Shown one piece after another: positions 37,332 through 47,500 of a stretch of DNA of 64,000 nucleotides (position 1 is the stretch's first letter; each line of letters begins with the position of its first letter). The position numbers were made by a program, and so were the translations under genes. Below the pieces are notes generated by a model. That model had not been told where the DNA came from. It saw nothing but the letters and a program-made list of their open reading frames with translations, and did no database searches. Source of the DNA: Effrenium voratum. Its lineage: Eukaryota; Sar; Dinophyceae; Suessiales; Symbiodiniaceae. The stretch lies in contig CAUJNA010002890.1 of assembly GCA_963377175.1 (NCBI GenBank), positions 619,510-683,509 on the forward strand, written 5' to 3'.

Positions 37332-37736
37332 TCACTCCCATCGCGCTGCTACAAAATCTGCGAAAGCTATCCTTCTGAATTTGGTGCGACAATATTTGTT
37401 CATTGAACTTATTCCTTCTTGGACTCTACAGTCGTGAAAGTAGAGTGACATTACATGAACATGCGGTGAACTGCGCATGACACACTGTTTCAAGCCATTA
37501 GAAGACCGGGTTTTGCCATGAAAGACCGTTTGTGATGTGTGCCGCGCAAAGCACACCGCACACACTAGAAGAAACAACTCCAACTGTCTAACTCCTGTTT
37601 TAAGGGATGTTGGTTCTTTGCATTGTCGCAGCGCCCTCCTAAACATCAGTTTGAGTTGTGGTGCACCAAGCCACCTGCTCGCTTCCAAAGGAAACCTGGT
37701 TTGGATGCCTTGCGGCTCAGTGATCGGCTCCAACAC
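37332..37736 (-). other. open frame in right palindrome arm (134 codons)
   Basis: This is the mirror copy of the open frame at 33290-33655, here with a longer N-terminus (MLEPITEPQGIQTRF). The left arm is interrupted upstream of its ATG. No family was recognised. Confidence 0.25.
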
Positions 37737-38430
37737 TAGGCAGCACGCAACGGAGCAGCCTTCTTATCTTGTGCAACTCACAAATGCTTTTCTCACACAA
37801 AAATGAAAGGCTAATAACGTTTTCCCTTGTGTTGTGTTGGCATTCAAGCCGTTTGGGCCAAGGTCAAATTATGTTTGATGATTTCTTCCATGCCAACATC
37901 AAAGGCATTGCGCAGCTAAGCTGAACCTGGAGGTTTGACATTGAGTGACAGCAAGGTCCGCGCCGCTGCTTGACTTGGCACTTGTATCTTTCAAGCAAGC
38001 CCTGCGCAGTGAACAACAACGCTGTTAATTCAAACAAGTTAAACACACTGCTCGCGAAATTGCAGGGTTGACAAAGCAGCGCATGGAAAAACGAAAACAC
38101 CCAAACATGGAACTAACACCCCCAAAAAATGACAAAACACCCCAAAAATGAATGCAACACAGAACCACCCCAAAAACGAAGGGTGATTGAGGGTCTAGGT
38201 ATACACATAATTTGTTTGTCTCACTACTTCCATTGTCTCGCTTTTCCAAACCGAATCAACCTTTTGACCTTTTGGTGTTCCCATGTTGGCTCATGTGTAG
38301 CTTGGGTCCCAAAAGGTTAACCTGTTATGTTTGGGCCCCAAAAGAGCAAGCGAGTGTTTTCGTGTCAACCAATCAGGTTTTTTGTTTCTCGCAAATCCAT
38401 CCACATCAGACGTCAGACGCTTCGGCAACC

Positions 38431-38506
38431 CGTCAGACGCGAGGCGAGCCTCTGATCGAGAAGCTCTGTGGCGAGAAGCTGCCCGACTCGTTGCCGCCGG
38501 CCGCAG
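38431..38506 (+). CDS. possible exon, GC-rich
   Basis: The island lies between CGCGAG|GCGAGC or similar acceptors and GCCGCAG|GCTCAG, a GC donor. One frame reads RASDREALWREAARLVAAGR (amphipathic); another reads EPLIEKLCGEKLPDSLPPAA. It lies just right of the giant palindrome. Confidence 0.4.
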
Positions 38507-38606
38507 GCTCAGCCCGGAGTAGTCGATCGATGACTCGCCAAGCGGCGCCCTGGGGCCCAAGCTCTCAGGAAATGAGTCACGGAAGTCGGCGGAAGGAATC
38601 TATGCT

Positions 38607-38702
38607 GGGTTAGACTTAGGATACATTTTACAGTTTACCAGTGACTCAAAGGGAAGCAAACAATAGAATATACATTCTATAACTGGGCCTAAGTCTAATC
38701 AT
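38607..38702 (+). repeat. K repeat, partner of 24119-24216
   Basis: TAGACTTAGGATACATTTTA, AGTGACTCAAAGGGAAGCAA and AATATACATTCTATAACTGG match the copy at 24.1 kb. Confidence 0.7.
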
Positions 38703-39082
38703 GTTTATGAAGGTGGTTGCAATTGGGTGTGTCTTGTTTTTGGGGGGAGGGCCCCCCAGAACAGGTGGTGTTTGTTCAAAATCACAAAAAACAAGGCGGG
38801 TGTCCTCAAGAAATGACACCCCTCATTTTGAGTGTCCCGTTGAAACCGCCAACAAGAGGGTCATTTTGAGAATGTCACTTTAATGAACCCAGTAATTTGG
38901 ATTTAACGAACGGACCCGGCTGTTCAGCCCCCCTGCCCTGTTCAACCGTCCCGAAAAGCAACACATGGCGCGCAGACAGAAGATGCAGCGCAGCGACCCC
39001 AGATAAATAAGCCATAATAGGCCTTTCAGATTCAGAGGTATAGGACTGCCTTCTAGAAAAAGGGGCACCCCCCTCTTTGTTT

Positions 39083-39173
39083 CCTGGAGTCTCCATGACC
39101 CTTAAAGAATGGGGTCATTAGCCAAAATAATGGGGTCATTGACCCATTTTCAAAGGGTCATGGAGACTCCAGG
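39083..39173 (+). mobile_element. A-family element, intact
   Basis: CCTGGAGTCTCCATGACCC and GGGTCATGGAGACTCCAGG are perfect terminal inverted repeats. The interior is GGGGTCATTAGCC..GGGGTCATTGACCC. Confidence 0.92.
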
Positions 39174-39493
39174 TAGAAGCAGGCCCCCCCCCTCTTATTT
39201 AGGGGTCTATATATTCTTGATACGGGTATGGGTCAAAATTAAGCCACCAAAAAACCGCAGGTTTTAGTCCTCAACCAATTTTGGTGCTGTTTTTTTGACC
39301 CACAGCCATACTGGCTTCAACCACCCTTTTTCGCATGTTGGCGCTTTCTAAGGTCTACAGCGCCAACCGAAAGCATGTGCTCATCCATGTCCTGCGCGCA
39401 CGGGCGCCCAGTGCCCATGTTTTTTTCTGGGTTACCTGCTGCTTGGGGCCTGGGGTTATATTTAAGGCTAGCCGAAATGTGAACTAAAACCAG

Positions 39494-39679
39494 CTGGAGT
39501 CTCCTTTGGTGCATTTTGCCCAGGGCTGTTAGGACTTGAGAACTTTTTGCCAACTAATGAGTTTTCCGAACTAAACCACTAAAAGTTAAAAACTTTTAGC
39601 AGGGGAGCAGAAAGCAACCGAGTCTCCATGTCATTACCCAAAATGATGATCTTTTTCTAGGGGTCATGGAGACTCCAGG
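39494..39679 (+). mobile_element. A-family element split by an F element
   Basis: The left end GCTGGAGTCTCC is separated from the rest (AGTCTCCATG..TCATTACCC ..GGGGTCATGGAGACTCCAGG) by a complete F element. AGTCTCC appears on both sides of the insert. Confidence 0.88.
39505..39620 (+). mobile_element. F-family element nested in A, AGTCTCC duplication
   Basis: It starts TTTGGTGCATTTTGCCCAGG and has CCACTAAAAGTTAAAAACTT followed by TTAGCAGGGG. It ends GCAGAAAGCAACCG. A 7-bp target-site duplication AGTCTCC lies at 39498-39504 and 39621-39627. This fixes the exact ends of the F family. Confidence 0.9.
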
Positions 39680-40080
39680 CACGTATTCGTATTTGGGTAC
39701 CCCCAATGTGGGATGTCTGTGTGCGTGTCCAAGGTACCTGTGTGAGGTTGGTAAGGAAACCAACAGGAAAGGCGCTGTGTTGGGTCCCTCCATTTAGACA
39801 CCCAAATGCACGAGGGTGCGAACACCCAACAGCTGCCAAATGATGATCTCTTTGGGCTTGTCTGGGACCATTTGACAGAAGTCCGGTGTCTTGGAACCTT
39901 CTCAGGTGCGAAATGACCCCTTTTCAGACCCAGAAATCCATCCTTAAAGGATACCCAAGTCAAGCTTTCGGTTTGGATTATATCTACCTTTGCACCGATT
40001 GGGTCGGAGCGACCGGCAGCCAAGCATGCCAATCTGCACGGCCATCTTGCTCGAGTCAGAGAAAACATAAGCCAAATAGA

Positions 40081-40197
40081 ACGGACTTGGTTCAACCGCG
40101 CCAGTTTGGGCATAGCTCGCGACCGTACCGGATTTTGGTTTGCGACCCGCATGAGGTGCCTCTTGCCATCGGGATTCCCCCGATTTTCCATGAGTGA
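40081..40197 (+). CDS. possible terminal exon
   Basis: The open frame ends YRILVCDPHEVPLAIGIPPI followed by FHE and TGA. Codon use is GC-rich at third positions. The start border and family are unknown; it might end the gene lying to the left. Confidence 0.3.
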   Translation, partial: TDLVQPRQFGHSSRPYRILVCDPHEVPLAIGIPPIFHE

Positions 40198-40339
40198 ATC
40201 ATTCTAGCCTGAAAGTCAGAGATGCTTTGCATCCATTTCTATCCTCAAAGGTCTCCCAGCAATCGCCATGGTCACACGCCCCCTTCGCCTCAGCCCGGGT
40301 GAAAGGCACCTACCCCCCCCCCCCTGAAATCCCAGCGCC

Positions 40340-40495
40340 GCGTCCATTTCGTCGATGGGCCATGGCGGCAGAGCCTCGCCGGAAGGTGGTGGGGGCAGTG
40401 ACTTGGCAGACCGATCGGCCCGGGGTCCACCGATTCCGATGCCCATGAAAAGAATGGCAACCAAGGAACCGGAGCCAATTTGTATGACAATCCTT
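40340..40495 (+). CDS. possible Gly/Pro-rich exon
   Basis: A GC-rich segment reads SSMGHGGRASPEGGGGSDLA, then DRSARGPPIPMPMKRMA in one + frame. The minus strand is open too. Low-complexity composition limits confidence. Confidence 0.25.
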
Positions 40496-41356
40496 AGTTA
40501 GACGGTGGTGGTATATGAAGGCTGAACCCAACCGTTGTTTGAATGGTTGTTTGAACCCCAGAAATGCGGGGGGCTGGGCTGACAGCTGGCGGTTCGCACA
40601 TCGCCCGGTTTCTTAAATGTTCCGTTTCTTGGGGTTTAGTTGTGGGCTTCCATTCAACCCACAAGCTAAACTTGCCGGGGATCTGACAGCCCGGACGGAG
40701 GGTCCCTTCATTGAGGCAGTTGAGAAGATCAGGTTGCCCGGCCATTTTGGCAATGGGAAGCTGGTGCTTTGGCAATCAAAGTTGAGAGGAGTTCCTAGGT
40801 GATGGTTGCGTTTCCAGATCCCGGTCACAAATGCAGGTATCCAGCCATTGTGATGTTTTTTCAAGGGTGGCTGCCTTACCTTCTATGCAAGCAAATAGCA
40901 AATGTGTGCGTCGTTGTTTTTGGGTTTGCTTCCCTTTTCCGGGTATCGGGCCTCCAACAGAACACCCAATTTCATCCACTTCTTTTTTTTTTTTGGGGGG
41001 GGGGCAGTGCATGTTTATTTTTCTTCAAGAGAGACCTGTTCGAACCAGGAGGGGTGCTACGGAGATATCCTTCAGACACCAGAGCTGGACCCCCTCAAAG
41101 AAGAAGCTGTTGAATGGCTTCGAACAATATGTTTTCCCGTGCGTCAACTGGCAACCACGCGGAGGGGGGGGGGGGTGCATGAGCAACTGACAATCTGATT
41201 TGCAGTTTAGTTGGTTTGGGGAAGACATGAAAAGGGCCACCCAAGTTACCGAGCCAACAACCAGCGGCCTCTCGCCCTTTCTTGGGGATGTTTGGGGAGT
41301 GGGGCACCCAAGTCTCCCTTTAGAATACCAGCGGCCCCTCTCCCTTTTCCCATTTG

Positions 41357-41490
41357 AGCCACAATCAAACCCCAGGTAGATGAAGGTTAGTAAGAGGCAG
41401 TCCCAGCCAGAAATAGTTGCGGCCGCCTTCTTAATTCTTGAAGCAGGGTTCTGGGTAAACCATTGTAATATCGGGGTTTTGATTGTGACT
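41357..41490 (+). mobile_element. D-family element
   Basis: The left end AGCCACAATCAAACCCC and right end GGGGTTTTGATTGTGACT are inverted repeats. The flanks CATTTG and CAGGTG may be a decayed CANNTG duplication. Confidence 0.85.
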
Positions 41491-41672
41491 CAGGTGGGGC
41501 AAAAACAATATTCCTCATCTCAATTCCTGAGTTCATGGACTTTAGTCACTTTTTGGGTTTGGGAAGACCTTTTTGGTGGCATGTATACTAAGTTTGGTTA
41601 CTCATTTCTTCTTGGGGAAGCAGCTTGTCCCTTCGCCCGTCACGCCACGAATTCCGTGTGACGCCCCCTCAG

Positions 41673-41753
41673 GCGTGCGAGGACGCGCATGTGGGGGATG
41701 AGGAGGATGACAGGGACCACGCACGCAGCACTGCCGGCATCGCCTTCAAGAGA
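41673..41753 (+). CDS. probable exon, acidic segment (27 codons)
   Basis: The exon follows CCCTCAG and ends AAGAGA|GCTGCT, a GC donor, phase 0-0. It encodes EDAHVGDEEDDRDHARSTAG and then IAFKR. Its phase would join directly to the first DHHC exon at 44495 (KR|ASRDMM), so it may be an upstream exon of that gene; this is inference. Confidence 0.5.
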
Positions 41754-41826
41754 GCTGCTCGGCTCTGCTTGGGTTTAAAATCCTCCATGTGCTTAAAGAA
41801 TATGATAGAATATGTTTTGTTTTGGT

Positions 41827-42369
<543 letters not shown>

Positions 42370-43044
42370 GTTAAACATTATTTTCCCTTGTTGGTTTTAA
42401 AAGGAATTTATGAGGTTCTTCAGGGGGGTAAAAGGGGGGGGTAAATTGAGGTGGACTAGGGAGCCCTAGGCCCAGGGTTCAAATCCTGAATCTGGCTCAA
42501 CCCTCATCCCGTTTGCCCGCCCACTAGTCTCTTGGCAAAGCACTCCGTTCTTTGCTTGTCTATTACAACGCAAGTTAAGCCGATTTTTGTGCGATTTCTA
42601 TTCTCGAGGCTTCCCCAGGCTTCCCTAAGGCTCCCCAAGCTTCCCCAAGCACTCCCTAAGCCTCCCAATAAATTTTCAGAGTTTCCCCAAGCTTCCCTTC
42701 CTCCCCTTTCAAACTGCATTCTCGCTGAATTCTGGGTTGGCCAGCGCTCGCAGCTGAGGGGATAAAGCCCCAACCCAACCTAGCCACAATCAAAGCGGAA
42801 GCGCAGGAGCTTAAGGGAGCCTATGAGGATATTTTGGGGACCTTTAGGGGTTTTTGGGGAGGGAGTGCTAGGGTTGGGGTTTTCGGGGAGGGAGTGCTAG
42901 GGTTGGCTAAGGAGCTCTAGGAAGCGCTAGGGAAGCTTGTACTTACCCTCCCCTTACACCCCCATCCCTTAAGAACCCCATAAGGAATTTATCACTACTG
43001 GAAATATGCTTTTCATTTTTTCCCAGGGGCCTTGACAAATGGAA
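42370..43044 (+). mobile_element. E-family element split by a SINE-like insert
   Basis: The left part (TTAAACATTATTTTCCCTTG followed by TTGGTTTTAAAAGGAATTTAT) and right part (AAGGAATTTATCACTACTGG to CTTGACAAATGGAAG) together make one E element. They are separated by 570 bp. Confidence 0.8.
42412..42981 (+). mobile_element. probable tRNA-derived SINE with 11-bp target duplication
   Basis: The insert is flanked by AAGGAATTTAT at 42401-42411 and 42982-42992. Near its 5' end is GGTTCAAATCC (42478-42488), a good match to the tRNA/Pol III B box. It is followed by CCGTTTGCCC and CTCTTGGCAAAGCACTC, a motif commonly seen in tRNA-derived SINE bodies. The A box is not obvious. The 3' part has CTTCCC/GCTCCCC and GGGAGTGCTAGGGTTGG repeats and no poly(A). 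The long duplication fits a retroposon better than a MITE. A composite insertion is possible. Confidence 0.6.
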
Positions 43045-43324
43045 GAAGCGGATTTGGTCGCATGGCCGCGTGTTGTTTGGAGCATAGCGGCTTGTTGGCG
43101 TGGTTTTAGGGATATCAACAAACTAAGTTGCTCAGTAGAACCCTTTCTAGCAATTGTCTACCAATGTTTGATTGGGGGCTTCCCCAACTGTCAATCCCTA
43201 CTGACAAAGGGCAGCCGACTCCTTTTCTGCCTTTCTACCACTTGTTTAATGGGTCGTTTCTATCAATTCCCACGCATGGCCGTTTCTTTGGTTTCGTTTT
43301 GCCTCTACGCTCACATAAGCGGGG

Positions 43325-43620
43325 GACCCTTCCAAACAAGACACACTCATGTTTTTTCTTAGCTGGAATCTTTGAGGTTGGTAGGTCCAGATAGGCTCTG
43401 GGGTTGGTTGGGGCAGTTTTCAGGGAGGGTTCCAGGGACTCCGGGGCTGTTGGGGATACCACCTGGGTTTAGTTGTGTGTTTTCCCGGCGACAGATTTGA
43501 TTCTGGATTGTAACTAAGTATGGATTTGGGTGTGTCTTGGTTTCGGAATCGGACCCCCCAAAAAAAGCCAACAACAACAACACAGTTTTCCGGTTAGAAG
43601 ACCCCCCCCAACAAATTGGT
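43325..43620 (+). repeat. S-family dispersed repeat
   Basis: AGGCTCTGGGGTTGGTTGGG followed by GCAGTTTTCAGGGAGG, CCGGGGCTGTTGGGGATACC and GGGTGTGTCTTGGTTTCGGA are shared with 28.85-29.09 kb. Confidence 0.6.
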
Positions 43621-44050
43621 GGTTTTCAAGCGTAATCAGCCACGGAGCCCAGACCAGCGGGGGGGTCAACAGAGCTCACCACAAAGACCCCGTGCTAAAG
43701 GGGATCCCTTATCTCAGGTTTGAGAGCTAATATAAACATGCAGGTTCTTCAAAGGGTGCTTTTCTCTAGAGAAGCAGCGGGGTCATAGTTTTTTTTTTTA
43801 ATCATAAGAAGAGTAGAATCATTAGAAGCTGAGGTGGCTGCCCCTGGCCCATTGCAAGTAAACCAACCATACACCTCCCCACCATGACCAATGGGTGTGG
43901 CTCAAAATTAAACGATCAGAGGGGCAAACCGCAGGTTTTGGTCCATGTTTCCACTTACCAGGGTTCCCATTTTGGAATTCCGGTTTTTGGAGCCACAGCC
44001 AAATTGCAATAATTGGAGGATCGGTTTCCGAATCTTCCTTCAACGATTGC

Positions 44051-44199
44051 TACTTGGATGTTCGGCCAAGGTGGTAAGGTAATTACCTAGCCACCTAGCT
44101 TATACCCCGCTAACAACAAAGTTCATTCCACTTACTAAGCTGATGAGTGGGTTATATTTTAGGTTCACAACTTACTAACTCGGCCGAGCACCCAAGTAG
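44051..44199 (+). mobile_element. C-family element, intact
   Basis: TACTTGGATGTTCGGCCAAG opens and ACTAACTCGGCCGAGCACCC followed by AAGTA closes. The centre is TATACCCCGCTAACAAC and GTGGGTTATATTTTAGG. Confidence 0.85.
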
Positions 44200-44494
44200 G
44201 AACATTCGGACACCCACTCTCCAAGCTACCCCTAATTCAGCGTATGGTCTCAAATGGTCCGTCCAAGTACCAAACTATCTTCGCGGATTTGAGTTTGTGA
44301 CGATTTCCCGAAAGAGCCAAACCCACTGGAAGCATATGGGGCCTGGGTAAGGGCGCACTTTGCTGCTTTAACCCCTTGTAACACAAAGCACATCCTCAGA
44401 TGGTACCAGAATTTGTGGGAGTGTACTCACGTGGGTATGCGTGCTTGGCATCAGTCGACCCTGTGGGTCTGGGTGAACCCCCCGCCGGAAAGAG

Positions 44495-44547
44495 GCGAGC
44501 CGCGACATGATGCGCCTCTTCGACAGCACGGTCCGCATGGGCCAAAG
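44495..44547 (+). CDS. DHHC exon 1: N-terminal segment
   Basis: The segment after AAAGAG ends CAAAG|GCGATT, a GC donor, in phase 2. It reads [17 protein letters not shown] and joins exactly to exon 2 (Q-R-V-F-H). Translation may start at ATG 44507 or 44510. Alternatively, the four upstream codons are coding and the true start lies further left, perhaps including the exon at 41673. Confidence 0.7.
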
Positions 44548-47500
44548 GCGATTCATGCGCATCGAGCGCACATGTGGATGCGAGGTTTGTGAATGAGGAG
44601 GACCGTTCTTGGATGTACCAACTGGGGTAGGTAGGTTGAGGGGTCCCTAGATTTCCCCCTTGGTGGTTTTGAACCTCAGCTTTTTGGTCCAAAGGTGAGC
44701 AGCCCTGGGGGGTGATGTTTGAAGGGGAAATAAGTTGGTCGATCCAAGTTCGAGGAGCCCGCACCCACCCTCAAAATGGGAAGTCGCCGCATGGATTTTG
44801 GGGCAACTGCCCCATTTTTACAGGAAGCTTGAGGGTTTGGGCACTTACTTCCTGAATGCCTTTTGTTTCTTCTTCAAACAAACATGGGAAAACCATTGTA
44901 TTAGCAAGCAGATACTCACAACTTGAACTTGGTTTGGCCAATCCACTCGGGACGTGAGTGTATGGGGGTTTACCTTGAGACCAAGCTGAAATTGAAGGTA
45001 CTCTCTGTAACACAGACCTGTATATTTGATGTCTGAATGCTTCCCCTGTGTGTGTGGCTTGGTGTGTGTGTGTGCGCGCGCGTGGCTTGGTGTGTGTGTG
45101 TGTGTGTGTGTTGTGTTTCCTTGTGTCTCAGAGGGTCCAAGTACCCTTCTGATGTTAAATCAGTAGGGTGCTTGGACCCTCAGGTGTGTGTTTTGTGTGT
45201 GTGTGTGTGCGCGTGTGTGTGTGTGTGTGGGTGTGTGTGTGTGTGTCTGTGTGTCTGTGTGTCTGTGTGTCTGTGTGTCTGTGTGTCTGTGTGTCTGTGT
45301 GTCTGTGTGTCTTTGTGTCTGTGTGTCTGTGTGTGTGTGTTTGTTTTCGGGGTACCAGCATCTGGGCACACGAGTTTGAAGGGGAGTTGTCAAGTCAAAG
45401 ATGCAACGACTTGCTGATGCGATAGGTAGGGAATGACCGCCAGGTCCCCCAGTAGTGCCCTTCTCTACCCCTTTTTTGGTTGGGAGGGTTCCTCTACTCA
45501 AGTAGAGTACAAAAAAAAGGGTACCCTTATTCTAACCTCTCTACTGGAGGACCTAGGGCCGAGTCCGGGTGTTAGGAATGAACCGTTTTGGGACTCCCTG
45601 AAAGGAAACCAAATCGGGGGGGGGGGTTTATAGGTCTCATTCCCTCATTCCCCATTTGAGTCGAGGGGGCGCGATCGAGGCAGGGTAACTGTCAGGTAAG
45701 TGGAAAATAAGCATGGTGAGAGAACCCACTTAAGCCGTTGTAAGGCTCTTAAGTGCCACTTTCCTTCGTCCCCTTGGTTTCTTTTGATTTCATATGAGTC
45801 ACAATCAAAACCCGGTAATTGGAGGGTAGTAAGAGACAATCACAACCAGAATTAGGTGCCGCCGCCTTTGTAGTTTTTTACATTGGTTTGGGTAGGCCAT
45901 TTGAATACCGGGCTTTGATTGTGACTCATATGTTTCCTTATGGTTTCCTTTTGTTTCCTTGGTTCCGTATGGTTTGTGCTTCGCTTCAGTTCCCTATGGT
46001 TCCATATGTTGCCTCATGGTTTGCTTTCACCTTGGCACTTTCCAGTTCCCTGGGCCTTCCACACCTTCGTCGCTTGCCTGCCGGCTTGATCCGATCGGCT
46101 CCAGGGTCTTCCACGTGGTGATGCGCATCGTGGGCCCGTGCCTCGTGCTGCTGGCGCTCAGCCTCATAGGCAAAAATGCGGCGGTCTCGCCGGCCTGGAC
46201 TCCCCTTGACCCGAAAAGTCCGGCCGAAGTGAGCATAAATTGACTAGGTCCCCCAGTATTGCCCTTTTAACATTTTTTGGGGGAGGGTTCCCCTACTAAA
46301 ATAGACTACAGAAAAAAGGGTACCCTCATTCTAACCTCTGTACTGGAGGACCTCATTGATACAAAGGCAGGAAAAAGGAATCGGTCCTTTGTGGGCCCAG
46401 GCAATGAAGTGGGGTTGTGGGGTGCTCCGACGACATAGTGTACTGGATTCATGTCTTTTTGTGTTTGTGTTGGTTTTCTCGGTGGACGAAATATGGCGCC
46501 ATAGCGATCGCCCTCCGCTCGCAAACAAGTACAGTTGCCAGTGTGTCCGTGAGGCACATACCACTTGTGAGATATTTGGAGACCACACCGTTGCGTTGTG
46601 CATATATATATATATATATCACATTGCGCCTTCTAGTAATAAATTGACAAATATCAATATATATATATATATATATACACATACTACACATGGTGTATGT
46701 GTATTTGTATATATATATATATGCAGATGTTACATTATTTCTGCATACTGACCAGTGTGTGTGTACACAGACAGTAATATGAAGTTATATATATATATAA
46801 ATACATATGTACATAGATACATATACATATACATGTTTGTATATGTAAATGTAGTCGTGTATGTGGCGCACGTGTCCCTGCCCAGTGCGCGTCCGAATCC
46901 CCCGGTTCTTTGTGTCGCTTGGTTTCACGGAACTGGAGGCTCCACTTTTTGATTACCCAAAGGTAGACTTTATCCCAGGATCTTCGCTGGGGGAATCAAC
47001 GACCCCTAAGTTTAAGTCTTGTCAAAAAGTGGATCACTGAATTGAAGTGCTTGGCAAGCCTGGTTGTCACCCACCTACCATGGTTGTCAGTCTCCTAAGG
47101 TCATAACCAGGCTTACTAACTTACGAAGTACCTTGACCTGTGTCTCTGAGAGGCTTCGTGACCTACACCTACTTCTGGTACGGTTTCGCTGAGATGGCCA
47201 AAGAGGTGGGGCAGCCGGGTGCTGTGGCCATCTCCATGGTGGGGGTCTTCTTGCTGACCAACGCGCTGCCCGGCGTGAAGCGTCTGAAGATGTCTGAAGC
47301 GAAACGGAAGTGAGGTGTGGAGGGTCTCTTACTTGGACCCTTTTTGGTTGGTTCCCTTTTCTCTCTTGCTCGGATCTTTTGATCAACCGCATTAATCAAC
47401 AGGGGCCTGAGCCTCAAAATTTCTGAGGTCTTGGGCTAGGGCTGTCCTGGACTTGAGACTTTTTGGGCTTGGACCATAGCGGACGAAAAGTTTGGACGAT

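Larger units (their letters stand above)
32955..38026. repeat. giant about 5.07-kb palindrome (foldback element)
   Basis: The two halves are near-identical reverse complements about a centre near 35,493. For example 33666 pairs with 37321, and the outermost paired block GTTGCTGTTCACTG (near 32960) pairs with CAGTGAACAACAACG (near 38010-38022). Each arm holds, from outside in: unique DNA with one moderate open frame, a CACCTGGAATAAAGACAA repeat, an A/T-rich segment ending AAAGTCTTGTTGCC, an array of about 53-bp repeats, and a GC-rich core of GTCCGGAC-type repeats. No transposase was recognised. The layout resembles a foldback or long-TIR nonautonomous element. Extrusion or replication slippage would be expected to make such a structure unstable, so its symmetry suggests that it is young or being homogenised. 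Confidence 0.93.

Noticed and set aside
42412..42500. A functional tRNA gene
   Set aside because: A B box is present, but no cloverleaf with paired acceptor and anticodon stems could be formed by eye and the A box is weak; a SINE head is more likely.
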